Below, in pieces: positions 24,284 to 32,690 of a stretch of DNA of 64,000 nt. Position 1 is the first letter of the stretch. Each line of letters opens with the position of its first letter. The position numbers and the translations under genes are program-made. The notes beneath the pieces were generated by a model. The model saw only the letters and a program-made list of their open reading frames with translations, did not search any database and was not told the origin of the DNA. The stretch lies in assembly GCA_963770485.1 (NCBI GenBank), contig CAVYPX010000016.1, positions 620,001 through 684,000 on the forward strand, given 5' to 3'. Source of the DNA: CAVVEC01 sp963770485. GTDB lineage: Bacteria > Acidobacteriota > Terriglobia > Terriglobales > Acidobacteriaceae.

Positions 24284-24934
24284 GTGGCAAACGAAAAGTC
24301 TCATCCCCAAGCGCAGGCAACGGAGCGCGACAAACTTTCGTCATACGGACTGGACGAAATCAGGTATTGGATTTACACGAGCCGTGAGAAGTTTGACGTA
24401 GCCAAGTTCCGTGCGGCAGTCGGGGCAAAGGACGAGGATAATTATTCGTGCGTAATCACGCCGCATGATCCGGCGATCGGCTATGAAGCCCGGATGGCCC
24501 TGTGGGTTGAGGAACCAGAAATAACTGTCCAACTGATTTACTCAACGGGGGCACCATCTAAGGGGAAGCGAAAGGTTAAACAGCCCGGCCCATACGCGGA
24601 GGAGTTCGGGGAGTGGTTGGGGCAGTTTTTCAAATACGAGACTACGCAAAGCCATATGCATGGTCATTTTTCGTACCCATTAGCGACGAGGGCAAGCAAG
24701 TTTCCTTTGCCTCTGAAGACGAACATAGAGGATGCAGAGATAGATGGCGTTTCGCTGAGGCTTCCGAGCGAACCGGAGGGTGTTAGCCGCGTGAGGCTTA
24801 CTCAAGGAGACAAGGAGTGGTACGTCGAGGCCGTAGCGGATAGGAGAATAACATTCAAGGGTTTTATCCCGCATGTGGATGTGCGGGTACTGGCATCCGT
24901 TATTAACACGCTTTTGGAGGAGCGCAAGCCGTGA
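24284..24934 (+). CDS. IS passenger protein of unknown function
   Basis: 216 aa, GTG start 17 bp after the transposase stop. No known domain recognised. It looks like a mixed alpha/beta soluble protein: 'LSSYGLDEIRYWIYTSREKFDVAKFRAAVGAK' and 'GVSRVRLTQGDKEWYVEAVADRRITFKGFIPHVDVRVLASVI'. Its stop overlaps the DUF433 gene start (GTGA), so the two are translationally coupled. It travels with the element and could be an accessory to transposition or part of the toxin-antitoxin-like module. Confidence 0.7.
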   Translation: MANEKSHPQAQATERDKLSSYGLDEIRYWIYTSREKFDVAKFRAAVGAKDEDNYSCVITPHDPAIGYEARMALWVEEPEITVQLIYSTGAPSKGKRKVKQPGPYAEEFGEWLGQFFKYETTQSHMHGHFSYPLATRASKFPLPLKTNIEDAEIDGVSLRLPSEPEGVSRVRLTQGDKEWYVEAVADRRITFKGFIPHVDVRVLASVINTLLEERKP

Positions 24935-25326
24935 TTTGCACCGCTAAAACGAGTCATATGCGATGGGGCTACGTGTCCCGAACCGGTCATTCGCGCGCGA
25001 GACACGAGGCGATGTGGCCCTTTAGTGATAATCACAAGGACGAGTGTACCAACCGGGGCAAGGACTTCAGTGTGCCGTATAGCACGGTGCTTAGAAAGGC
25101 GACGCATGAATGTCCTTCGATTGTGATGGATGCCAACGTGCTTTGCGGTAGCCCGCGCATTGTGGGCACTAGGATTCCCGTGTACATGATCCTTGATGCT
25201 GTCCAGTTTCACGGCAATATCGAAGCTGTGCGTGAATCGTACCCAGAAGTAACGACAGATCAGGTAAAGGACGCTTTGTCGTTCGCAGGCGCTGTGCTGG
25301 AGCAGCCCATTGAGCACGAACCTTAG
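24931..25326 (+). CDS. DUF433-family antitoxin-like protein
   Basis: 131 aa as drawn, GTG start. Residues about 65-130 match DUF433: 'MDANVLCGSPRIVGTRIPVYMILDAV' and 'IEAVRESYPEVTTDQVKDALSFAGAV', a helix-turn-helix-like fold paired with DUF5615 proteins as antitoxin. The first 60 residues (His/Arg-rich) are atypical, so translation may start at an internal codon near 25087-25130. The end overlaps the next gene by 17 bp, as expected for this gene pair. Confidence 0.85.
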   Translation: MICTAKTSHMRWGYVSRTGHSRARHEAMWPFSDNHKDECTNRGKDFSVPYSTVLRKATHECPSIVMDANVLCGSPRIVGTRIPVYMILDAVQFHGNIEAVRESYPEVTTDQVKDALSFAGAVLEQPIEHEP

Positions 25327-25639
25327 GTTATTGCTGGATGAAGCTGTGACTGACGTACTAGCTAAACTCATCAGCCAATCATCGGCAGCGATAAATGTCG
25401 AGTATGTCCGGCAGCTACCTATCCGGGGAGCCGAAGACGAAGTTGTCATGAAATACGCACGTCAGGAATCGCGTATTGTCGTAACCACCGAAACAGGGAT
25501 GAATCACAAGACATTCCCAGTGTGCACACATCCTGGGATTATCGTGCTGTCAGGTAAACGACGGCACGAATCCATCCACGCGGGCATGTTCCATCGTTTC
25601 TGCTCTCAGGTCATCGAGCGGAAGCGCAGGATGCTGTGA
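25310..25639 (+). CDS. DUF5615 PIN-like protein, toxin partner of DUF433
   Basis: 109 aa, TTG start within the DUF433 gene. 'NLRLLLDEAVTDVLAKLIS' carries the first acidic residue of the PIN-like fold, and 'EDEVVMKYARQESRIVVTTETGM' and 'HPGIIVLSG' match the DUF5615 / Mut7-C-like pattern, where these acidic residues would form the nuclease site. The partner order (DUF433 then DUF5615, overlapping) is the usual one. It is carried within the IS element. Confidence 0.85.
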   Translation: MSTNLRLLLDEAVTDVLAKLISQSSAAINVEYVRQLPIRGAEDEVVMKYARQESRIVVTTETGMNHKTFPVCTHPGIIVLSGKRRHESIHAGMFHRFCSQVIERKRRML

Positions 25640-25719
25640 CATTCTTAACGGAAAATGAAATGCGAGTAAAGAGTCACTCTGGCGAAGTAAGTTTTCCGCT
25701 CGATTGAGGATTTTACAGC

Positions 25720-25887
25720 ATGAAGCCATTGCCAGCGCCAGACGTTCCCGGAAACACAGAGGCCGAGAGATTCGACAATGCTGTCCGCAAGATATTCTCT
25801 GTATCAAAACAGCAATTGCTAAAAGCAGAGGCGAAATGGAAAAGCCGGGGAAAGAAAAGGGCGAAGATTAAGAAATCACATCGCTGA
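25720..25887 (+). CDS. Small basic protein, IS passenger
   Basis: 55 aa: 'EAERFDNAVRKIFSVSKQQL' followed by 'LKAEAKWKSRGKKRAKIKKS'. The pattern F-D-x-A-x-R-x-I-x-S-V-S-K-x-x-L with a basic tail looks like a conserved small protein found in many bacteria, often near toxin-antitoxin genes. The start is uncertain; a GATTGAGGA stretch lies 9-17 nt upstream. It is the last gene before the right inverted repeat. Confidence 0.55.
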   Translation: MKPLPAPDVPGNTEAERFDNAVRKIFSVSKQQLLKAEAKWKSRGKKRAKIKKSHR

Positions 25888-25951
25888 TATCCTGTCACGG
25901 CAGGAATTGAGCCTACCGACCGCCGTTTATTTTGTCAACTATATTACTACC

Positions 25952-25959
25952 CTAATAAG
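25952..25959. repeat. Target site duplication, right copy
   Basis: CTAATAAG next to the right end of the IS1595-family element, identical to 23260-23267. Both copies share little further sequence, so this is a genuine short duplication. Confidence 0.85.
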
Positions 25960-26096
25960 CAGCCGCTTGACTCGAGAGCCTGATAATCAATCCTAACTCA
26001 ACACACTCCCAGGGCCAGCTGGTAGGCAGGTAGAGTATGTCGTCTGCTTGTACAGCTGCTATACTGCCGAGTCCCCGAAGGAAGACAATCGAGCGC

Positions 26097-29000
26097 ATGA
26101 AGAACCGCAAAAGATCCGCCCATCTGATCCTGCTGAGTGCGACGTGCATTCTTATCTTCGTCTTTGCAGCTTCCGCAGTCGCGCAGGAGCCAGAGGAGTC
26201 CCAGGAATTCTCGCCCAGCCTGTTCGAGGCGATGCAGTGGCGCCTGATCGGCCCGTTTCGCGGTGGTCGAGTCACTGCGGTGACTGGAGTGCCCAGCCAG
26301 CCGTCCACCTATTACATCGGGACACCCGGCGGAGGCGTCTGGAAGACCGAGGATGGAGGCCGTGTCTGGAAGCCGATATTCGATCAGGAGCATATCGCTT
26401 CGATCGGCGCAGTGGCTGTCGCGCTGTCGGATCCCAACTTGGTTTATGTCGGTACCGGTGAGCAGACGCAGGGCAATGGCGTTTACAAGTCGACGGATGC
26501 CGGTTCGACCTGGACCAATATCGGTCTGCGCGAGACCCACCTCATTACCGGCATCATTGTCGATCCGCGCAATCCCGAGGTGGTTCTGGTGGCAGCATCG
26601 GGTGACCGCAAGCCCAGCGCCGAGCGCGGAATTTACAAAACCACAGACGGCGGTAAGAACTGGCAGAAAGTGCTCTTCAAAGACAACCAGACAGGGGTCG
26701 CCGATCTGGAGGCCGATCCTGACAATCCCAATGTTCTCTACGCTGCGCTCTGGTTTCGCCCCACCGACCCAACGGACCCAATCGACAGTGAGCAGAAGCC
26801 GAAAGGGGAGAATGCTGCGATCTATAGATCTTCTGACGAAGGTTCCACCTGGACAGCGATCGAGGGCAAAGGCCTTCCCACCGATCCCATGGGACGAGTC
26901 GGGGTTGCCGTAGCCCCCGGTACTCGCGGGATGCGAGTGTATGCCATCGCCGGCCAGGGATTGTTCCGCTCAGACGACGGCGGCGCCACCTGGGAACGTA
27001 GCACAACGGACCCGCGCATTTTGGGTAGTGGATATTTCAGCCGGCTGTTTATCGATCCCAAGAACGCCGGCATCGTTTATGTCGCGCAAACCTCCATGTA
27101 TCGCTCCACCGACGCGGGGCGCACCTTCGAAGCCTGGGTGGGGGCGCCGAGTGGAGACGATTTTCACGTTATGTGGATCAATCCCGCTAGCCCTCAGAAC
27201 ATGATCCTGGGGGTCGACCAGGGGGCGATCATCAGCGTGAACGGCGGCCAAACCTGGTCATCCTGGTACAACCAGCCGACCGGCCAGTTTTACCACGTCA
27301 GCACGGACCAGAAATTTCCCTATAACGTTTACGCCGCACAACAGGATTCGGGCACCGCCGCTGTCTCCAGCCGCAGCGATAACGGCGAGATCACTTACAG
27401 GGATTGGGCGCCCGTGGGAGGCTTCGAGTTTTCCTATATCGTGCCCGATCCGATCAATCCGAATTATGGTTACGTTGGAAATTGGTATGGAAGCGTAGTG
27501 CGCTACGACAAAACGACCGGGCAAATCACGCACCTGTTCATTCGCGGTTCGAAGTACCGCACCGCCGGTATGCCGCCCATCGCGTTTTCACCCCAGGACC
27601 CGCACACGCTGTATATCGGCGCACAGTACGTTTTGAAAACTAAGGACGGAGGATTCTCCTGGCAGGAGATTAGTCCCGACCTTACGCAAAAAACGGAAAT
27701 CACCAAAAAACCGAATCCCCGCAGGGATGTAATCACGACCATGTCGCTTTCGCCTTTGAAAGCTGGCCAGATCTGGGTGGGTACTGGCAACGGCATGATT
27801 CAAGTCACGAAAGATGGCAAGAATTGGCAGAATGTGACCATTCCGGGCTTGCCCGACCGCAGTACGGTGGCTTCGGTCGAAGCTTCCCGTCACGACGCGG
27901 CAACCGCCTACGCGACGATCAATGCAATGGGTGATTTACGTCCTTTGATCTACCGTACACGCGACTATGGACAAAACTGGAAGCTGGTGACGACCGGGCT
28001 GCCGGATTCAGGGAATGCGCGGGCGGTCCGGGACGATCCGCTGCGCGCAAGATTGCTCTATGCGGGTACGGCGAATGGTGTCTATATTTCGTGGGACGAT
28101 GGCGATCACTGGTATAGCCTGCAGTTCAATCTGCCCACCGCCACGGTAACTGACTTGGACGTTCACGGTGATGATCTTGTGGCCTCCACCTACGGACGCT
28201 CCTTGTGGATTCTCGATGACATCACGCCACTGCGGCAACTGGAGCCAGGAGCGATGCCGCCGGACGTGTATCTGCTTCATCCCGAGAATGCCGTCCGTAC
28301 TCGGTGGGATTCGTATCAGGATACTCCCCTGCCACCGGAGACGCCGGCGGGCAAGAATCCGCCCGATGGCGCGATCGTCGATTACTTCCTGAATTCGGTT
28401 CCCGCAGGCGACATCAAGCTGTCAATCTATGATTCGAAAAACAATCTGGTGCGGGAATACTCCAGCGTGGTGCCCACGATTGATCCGACACCGGCCAACG
28501 TTCCCAGCTACTGGTTCGCGCCTCCCGCGGCACTTCCGAAGCGAGCGGGGCTTAACCGCTTCGTATGGGACCTTCGCTATCCTGCGCCGAAGACAATGCG
28601 GTACGGTTATTACGGTGGTCGTCTTGATTACATCGAGTACACGCTCGCTGACCACGCCATTCCCGGCGAGTTTCCCCGCGAGCAGCCGATGGGTCCTTAT
28701 GTCGTCCCGGGCACGTATTTGCTGGCTTTGACAGTAAATGGCCAAACCTATCGTGAGACGCTTACCGTAACACTGGATCCGCGGGTGCCGGTGTCGCAAG
28801 CCGACCTGACGCTGCAACTTGACACGGAGCGAAACGTCTCGGCCCAGATGGCCGCGAGCTTTGAAGGATACGACCAGGTGGCCGCGCTGCGCTCAGCACT
28901 TGCCGACCGGCAGAAGTCTCTCAACCCAAACCCTGCCATGAAGGATGCCACTGACGCAGTGAAATCGCTCGATGACCTGGCGGCGGATATCGCGGACGGG

Positions 29001-29264
29001 AAGCCCCTGGAATTGGGCTTGGGTCCTTTGAACCGGGAACTGGCGCGCCTGGCCACCATGATTCAGAGCAGTGATGAGCGGCCTGCCGCCTTGCTGCAAG
29101 CCAGCGTCGACCAGTCCTGCCAGGACGCGACCAGGAGACTGTCGCAATGGCGCGAGCTGAATGCACAAAAAGTTCAGCCGGTGAACCTCCTTTTGCAGAA
29201 ATATGGCCTGGCGCCGCTGCCGGTTGCGGCCAACATCCCCGCCGCGCCAAGCTGCAAGAAGTGA
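26097..29264 (+). CDS. Secreted sortilin/BNR-repeat beta-propeller protein
   Basis: 1,055 aa from the ATG at 26097, giving a signal peptide ('AHLILLSATCILIFVFAASAVAQ'). The mature protein opens 'MQWRLIGPFRGGRVTAVTGVP', typical of large acidobacterial and Bacteroidetes VPS10/sortilin-like proteins. Many Asp-box motifs follow (WKTEDGGRVW, KSTDAGSTW, KTTDGGKNW, RSDDGGATW, ISWDDGDHW), consistent with a two-propeller N-terminal 700 residues. From about 740 a fibronectin-like or Ig-like region follows ('YGRSLWILDDITPLRQL' then 'NRFVWDLRYPAPKT'), ending in a helical tail. It is often called a glycosyl hydrolase, but no catalytic residues are evident. Confidence 0.88.
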   Translation: MKNRKRSAHLILLSATCILIFVFAASAVAQEPEESQEFSPSLFEAMQWRLIGPFRGGRVTAVTGVPSQPSTYYIGTPGGGVWKTEDGGRVWKPIFDQEHIASIGAVAVALSDPNLVYVGTGEQTQGNGVYKSTDAGSTWTNIGLRETHLITGIIVDPRNPEVVLVAASGDRKPSAERGIYKTTDGGKNWQKVLFKDNQTGVADLEADPDNPNVLYAALWFRPTDPTDPIDSEQKPKGENAAIYRSSDEGSTWTAIEGKGLPTDPMGRVGVAVAPGTRGMRVYAIAGQGLFRSDDGGATWERSTTDPRILGSGYFSRLFIDPKNAGIVYVAQTSMYRSTDAGRTFEAWVGAPSGDDFHVMWINPASPQNMILGVDQGAIISVNGGQTWSSWYNQPTGQFYHVSTDQKFPYNVYAAQQDSGTAAVSSRSDNGEITYRDWAPVGGFEFSYIVPDPINPNYGYVGNWYGSVVRYDKTTGQITHLFIRGSKYRTAGMPPIAFSPQDPHTLYIGAQYVLKTKDGGFSWQEISPDLTQKTEITKKPNPRRDVITTMSLSPLKAGQIWVGTGNGMIQVTKDGKNWQNVTIPGLPDRSTVASVEASRHDAATAYATINAMGDLRPLIYRTRDYGQNWKLVTTGLPDSGNARAVRDDPLRARLLYAGTANGVYISWDDGDHWYSLQFNLPTATVTDLDVHGDDLVASTYGRSLWILDDITPLRQLEPGAMPPDVYLLHPENAVRTRWDSYQDTPLPPETPAGKNPPDGAIVDYFLNSVPAGDIKLSIYDSKNNLVREYSSVVPTIDPTPANVPSYWFAPPAALPKRAGLNRFVWDLRYPAPKTMRYGYYGGRLDYIEYTLADHAIPGEFPREQPMGPYVVPGTYLLALTVNGQTYRETLTVTLDPRVPVSQADLTLQLDTERNVSAQMAASFEGYDQVAALRSALADRQKSLNPNPAMKDATDAVKSLDDLAADIADGKPLELGLGPLNRELARLATMIQSSDERPAALLQASVDQSCQDATRRLSQWRELNAQKVQPVNLLLQKYGLAPLPVAANIPAAPSCKK

Positions 29265-29328
29265 TTCGAAGCTGGGTGGCGCGGGAGAGCGATGTGTCCC
29301 CTCCTAAAGTGAATGCGGATTGCAGGAA

Positions 29329-29344
29329 TGTTCCACGTGGAACA
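29329..29344. promoter_or_regulatory. parS-like palindrome, copy 1
   Basis: TGTTCCACGTGGAACA, a perfect 16-bp palindrome differing from the ParB-binding consensus TGTTTCACGTGAAACA at two symmetric positions. Intergenic, 64 bp after the BNR gene. Confidence 0.7.
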
Positions 29345-29363
29345 TTTAGGGAAATGCGCGGAG

Positions 29364-29379
29364 TGTTCCACGTGGAACA
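29364..29379. promoter_or_regulatory. parS-like palindrome, copy 2
   Basis: Identical TGTTCCACGTGGAACA, 35 bp downstream of copy 1 (start to start). Flanks differ, so the repeat is confined to the 16-bp site. Two close copies argue for a true protein-binding site. Confidence 0.7.
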
Positions 29380-29500
29380 TCCCAAACTGGGAATGCGTTG
29401 ATTGGATGCGGGTTAGCGGGGCGTGCAGGCCTTGATGCGGCAAATTGCAACACCTACGAAAGTAGACTTGACAACGCTGGGTGCTTCTAGGTTGGCGCCC

Positions 29501-29531
29501 CCCACTCAAGCCAAAACCGGGCTTGAATGGG
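29501..29531. terminator. Hairpin between convergent BNR and GloVer genes
   Basis: CCCACTCAAGCC pairs with GGCTTGAATGGG (one mismatch) around a short AAAACC-type loop. It lies between the ends of two convergent genes and could terminate both. No long T-tract is present. Confidence 0.45.
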
Positions 29532-29555
29532 CCACCCGTCCAGTACACGACGGCA

Positions 29556-30839
29556 TTATGGAGTGATTCTGAACACCACTCCGCAGCCTCGATTGGTGCC
29601 GGACTTGCATCTGAGGTCGCCTCCCGACACCGCTGCTCCATACAGGTTACCAGCCGAGTCCATGGCTAACCCTGCAACGGGAGACGCACCGTCTCGGCTG
29701 CCCGTAAAATTATGAAGCACTGTCTCGTTGCCAGCCGTGTCCAGCTTAAATGCCACGCCACAGCCCTGTCCGTTGCAGTTGCGGTAGGCTCCGCCGGTTT
29801 CGGTCGTGCCATAGAGGTTCCCGTTGGCGTCTCTCACGAGCGGTCCGTTGCCGGGCACAAAGCCGTCCGCGCAGTCCGAGAGCGAGCAGAAACTGTAGAG
29901 CACGGTTTCCGACCAGCTTCCATTTTGTGGCGAGAGTTCGAAGACTGTGCCGCATCCTCCCTGACAAACTTGGCTGCTGCCGCCGTTCTCGGTTGTCCCG
30001 TAAAGGTTTCCCTCTGAGTCAAAAAGCAGTACCGAGTCGGGATACGCCCCATCTGAACCGCCAAAAGTGTGCAACACCGTTTCGTTGCCAGCATTGTCTA
30101 TCTCGAACACGACCCCGTAGCCACTATTACAGAAGCCAGCACCCCCCATAAGGGTCACGCCATACAGATCGCCTAGCGAATCCAACGTCACGCCCGCGCT
30201 CGGGAAGCAACCGTCCGCACCGCCGCCAAAGCCGTAAAACGTGGACTCCCGTCTGGTCTCCGTGATCCTGAATATCGCTCCCGATCCATTCGCGCCACCG
30301 GAGGCAGGGCCATACAGGTCGCCCCCTGCACCGTCGGCCAACAGTGAAAATGGAAAATAACCATCGGGAATCCCAGTGAATTTGTGCAGCAGAGCTTCTT
30401 TGTTTCCTGTTTTGTCCAGTTTAAATGCAACACCACATCCCATGGAGCAGATGTCGTTGTTGATTGTGCCACCTGACACCGTAGTTCCATAGAGATTTCC
30501 CGCCGAGTCGCGGAGCAGACCGCCGCCGGGGTTTTGTCCGTTTGGGCCATGAAAGCTATGCGTCCATACGATTGTGCCCGACTTGTTCATCTTGAACGCG
30601 GTTCCGCAACCAAGCTCACACTTGCCCAGTCCACCGGTGCCTGTGGTTCCATAAAAATTGCCCGCCTTATCCAGAACCAACTGTCCAACAGGCCGTGCGC
30701 CGTCTTTCCCATGAAACCTATGCAGCACCTTAAACTTCTGTGCCTGCGCCGGTTGGGCGGCCAGCGTTGACACCACCAAGAAACCTACGAACACCACGAA
30801 AATTGCCTTTGCTGGGGAGCAGAACTTCTTGGATTGCAT
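29556..30839 (-). CDS. GloVer-repeat secreted protein (copy 1)
   Basis: 427 aa. Signal peptide about 1-34 (FCSPAKAIFVVFVGFLVVST to PAQAQ). The rest consists of about ten tandem repeats of roughly 40 aa, each with 'D-x-A-G-N-L-Y-G-T-T-x-x-G-G', 'GCGxAFKLD' and 'xTVLHxFxG', as in the choice-of-anchor tandem-repeat GloVer family. Such repeats probably form a beta-propeller, of unknown ligand, on the cell surface or secreted. The first 40 codons and the 220 bp upstream are nearly the same as in the next GloVer gene, whereas the body differs. Confidence 0.92.
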   Translation of the reverse strand: MQSKKFCSPAKAIFVVFVGFLVVSTLAAQPAQAQKFKVLHRFHGKDGARPVGQLVLDKAGNFYGTTGTGGLGKCELGCGTAFKMNKSGTIVWTHSFHGPNGQNPGGGLLRDSAGNLYGTTVSGGTINNDICSMGCGVAFKLDKTGNKEALLHKFTGIPDGYFPFSLLADGAGGDLYGPASGGANGSGAIFRITETRRESTFYGFGGGADGCFPSAGVTLDSLGDLYGVTLMGGAGFCNSGYGVVFEIDNAGNETVLHTFGGSDGAYPDSVLLFDSEGNLYGTTENGGSSQVCQGGCGTVFELSPQNGSWSETVLYSFCSLSDCADGFVPGNGPLVRDANGNLYGTTETGGAYRNCNGQGCGVAFKLDTAGNETVLHNFTGSRDGASPVAGLAMDSAGNLYGAAVSGGDLRCKSGTNRGCGVVFRITP

Positions 30840-31053
30840 ACTCGTTACCTCGCTTCAAGCGGTGGGCCGGGGAGGAAGGGAAAAGCTGGGCCCGAATCCT
30901 GCGGGCAGTATAACACGGGGCTATGGCCCTCCAAGCCGCCTTTCACGGCCGCAGGGCGCGGAGCGAGGGATCGGTAGCGGCCCGCTCCGGCTTCATCGTC
31001 ACCCTAAGTTGGAAGCGGCGGCGGCAGGAGATTCCCGCCTCCCACCCTTTCGC
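30830..31053. repeat. Upstream repeat shared by two GloVer genes, copy 1
   Basis: About 224 bp, repeated at 32423-32646 with the same spacing to the GloVer start codon, no indels and about four mismatches. It holds the promoter and leader of the GloVer gene and a right-hand hairpin. Confidence 0.9.
30907..30934 (-). promoter_or_regulatory. Candidate promoter of GloVer gene copy 1
   Basis: On the minus strand: TTGGAG, 16 bp, TATACT, about 68 bp upstream of the ATG. It is conserved base for base in the second copy of the upstream repeat. Confidence 0.5.
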
Positions 31054-31074
31054 ACAGAACGCGAAAGAGTGGGG
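31041..31074. repeat. Hairpin at the end of upstream repeat, copy 1
   Basis: CCCACCCTTTCGC followed by GCGAAAGAGTGGGG: a strong stem with one mismatch and an 7-nt loop. A close relative occurs at 32632-32668. Confidence 0.6.
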
Positions 31075-31133
31075 CACCCATCATTTTATTCGTGATCAGG
31101 GCTACTTATAAAGGGTGGGCCACCCGCCAGCAG

Positions 31134-32432
31134 TTAAGGAGCAATCTTAAACAGGGTGCCGCAGCCGCCGTACTTGGGCTGGCACTTCAGGTCGCCACCG
31201 CTGGTGGTGGTTCCAAACAGGTTCCCGGCGTGGTCTAGGATGACGCCGGTAATTGGGTAAGCGCCGTCAGACGCCCCAGTGAAGCTGTGAAGTACGATCT
31301 CCTTCCCAGTGGTGTCCAGCTTGAACACGACGCCGCAGCCGCCGGGTCTGCAGCCGCCGCCCGCGCCCCCATAGAGCGTCGTGCCGTATAGGCTCCCAGC
31401 TGCGTCGATTGCCAAGGGTAAGGACGCTGGCGCCTCCCCGTCTGCGCAGCCTGACAAGGAGCAGAAGGCGTACAGCACTGACTCGGACCATCCCCCACCG
31501 GACTGCGGCGAGAGCTCAAACACCGCGCCGCAGCCCGTTCCGCCGCAGGCCCCACTACCGCCATTCGCCGTTGTTCCGAATAGGTTACCCTTTGAATCAA
31601 AGATTAGCGAATCTGGGTTAGCCCCGTCGCTTCCGCTGGCAAATGTATGCAGCACGCTGAAGGTACCACCTGTGTCCAACTCGAAAACGACGCCGTATCC
31701 GGAGTTTCCGAAAGCGCTGCCTCCTTGCGACGTTGCTCCGTACAGATTGCCGGAGGCATCGAGAATTACACCGTTGGGATCACAGCCGTCAGAGTAGCAG
31801 GTGAAGCTGTATAACACTTTTTCTGTTCCCGCCTTGTCGATCTTGAAGATGGCCCCAAATCCGTACTGCCCGCCCAAGTAGGTAGTTCCATAAAGGCTGC
31901 GCGACGCATCCTCGACCAAGGGCTCCTCCTCCCCTGGGAACATGCCGTCAGGGTTTCCGGTGAACTTGTGCAGCACCGTTTCTTTTCCGTTCGCGTCCAG
32001 CTTGAATACAGTCCCGCAGCCAGCGGAGTAACAAGATGTATCACCGCCCGCTTCCGTGGTCCCGTATAGCCTTCCCGAGGCGTCGCGCAGCAGGCCTGTC
32101 TCAGGGGACCAACCCTTGGGGAAAGTAAAACTGTGCAACCAAATCTTCTTGCCCGACTTATTGAACTTGAAGGCGGTTCCACAACCACCGTAGTTCGTGC
32201 AGAATCCCCGACCACTCCCTCCGGAGGTTGTCGTCCCATAAAAGTCCCCAGCCCTATCCCGAACCAACACTCCCCAAGGCGCGGCACCGTCGTTCGGGGC
32301 ACCGTGAAACGTGTGCAGCACCTTGAACGCCTGCGCTTGCGCGGGCTGGGCCGCCAGCGTTAATGCCAGCAAGCACGCTACGAACACCGCGAAAATTGCC
32401 TTTGCTGGGGAGCAGAGCTTCTTGGATTGCAT
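31134..32432 (-). CDS. GloVer-repeat secreted protein (copy 2)
   Basis: 432 aa. The signal peptide is nearly the same as in copy 1 ('LCSPAKAIFAVFVACLLALT', ending PAQAQ). About ten 40-aa GloVer repeats follow with 'ASGNLYGATSQGG', 'GYGVVFELD' and 'SVLHTFASGSDGANPDSLIFDSKGNLFGTT'. The C-terminus 'GGCGTLFKIAP' marks the last repeat, as in all five copies in this window. Likely exported; ligand unknown. It was probably produced with copy 1 by tandem duplication of about 1.6 kb. Confidence 0.92.
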   Translation of the reverse strand: MQSKKLCSPAKAIFAVFVACLLALTLAAQPAQAQAFKVLHTFHGAPNDGAAPWGVLVRDRAGDFYGTTTSGGSGRGFCTNYGGCGTAFKFNKSGKKIWLHSFTFPKGWSPETGLLRDASGRLYGTTEAGGDTSCYSAGCGTVFKLDANGKETVLHKFTGNPDGMFPGEEEPLVEDASRSLYGTTYLGGQYGFGAIFKIDKAGTEKVLYSFTCYSDGCDPNGVILDASGNLYGATSQGGSAFGNSGYGVVFELDTGGTFSVLHTFASGSDGANPDSLIFDSKGNLFGTTANGGSGACGGTGCGAVFELSPQSGGGWSESVLYAFCSLSGCADGEAPASLPLAIDAAGSLYGTTLYGGAGGGCRPGGCGVVFKLDTTGKEIVLHSFTGASDGAYPITGVILDHAGNLFGTTTSGGDLKCQPKYGGCGTLFKIAP

Positions 32433-32646
32433 ACTCGTTACCTCGCTTCAAGCGTTGGGCCAGGGAGGAAGGGGAAAGCTGGGCCCGAATCCTGCGGGCA
32501 GTATAACACGGGGCTATGGCCCTCCAAGCCGCCTTTCACGGCCGCAGGGCGCGGAGCGAGGGATCGGTAGCGGCCCGCTCCGGCTTCATCGTCACCCTAA
32601 GTTGGAAGCGGCGGCGTCAGGAGATTCCCGCCTCCCACCCTTTCGC
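32423..32646. repeat. Upstream repeat shared by two GloVer genes, copy 2
   Basis: Second copy of the 224-bp upstream region, collinear with 30830-31053 at an offset of exactly 1,593 bp. Confidence 0.9.
32500..32527 (-). promoter_or_regulatory. Candidate promoter of GloVer gene copy 2
   Basis: Minus strand TTGGAG, 16 bp, TATACT, identical in sequence and distance to the ATG to the site at 30907-30934. Confidence 0.5.
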
Positions 32647-32668
32647 AAAGAACGCGAAAGGATGGGAG
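32632..32668. terminator. Hairpin between GAF and GloVer genes
   Basis: CTCCCACCCTTTCG pairs with CGAAAGGATGGGAG (13 of 14) around a 9-nt loop. It lies just after the GAF gene (minus strand) and may terminate it; it also belongs to the shared upstream repeat. Confidence 0.55.
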
Positions 32669-32690
32669 GCGAGAATGCCACGAGGCACAG

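Larger units (their letters stand above)
23268..25951 (+). mobile_element. IS1595-family element with passenger genes, 2,684 bp
   Basis: Bounded by 23-bp terminal inverted repeats (23268-23290 and 25929-25951; 21 of 23 identical, both starting GG and ending TTGACAAAAT) and by the 8-bp duplication CTAATAAG. It holds a transposase followed by four further genes on the same strand: a 216-aa unknown, a DUF433 protein, a DUF5615 PIN-like protein and a 55-aa basic protein. All key parts appear intact, so it may be recently inserted and active. Base composition is lower in GC than in the flanking genes. Confidence 0.9.

Noticed and set aside
24802..25449. 215-aa minus-strand frame inside the IS element
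   Set aside because: Antisense to the DUF433 and DUF5615 genes, which have recognisable domains.
29556..32432. Tandem DNA repeats within GloVer genes
   Set aside because: Repetition is at protein level with diverged codons; only the upstream regions are true DNA repeats.
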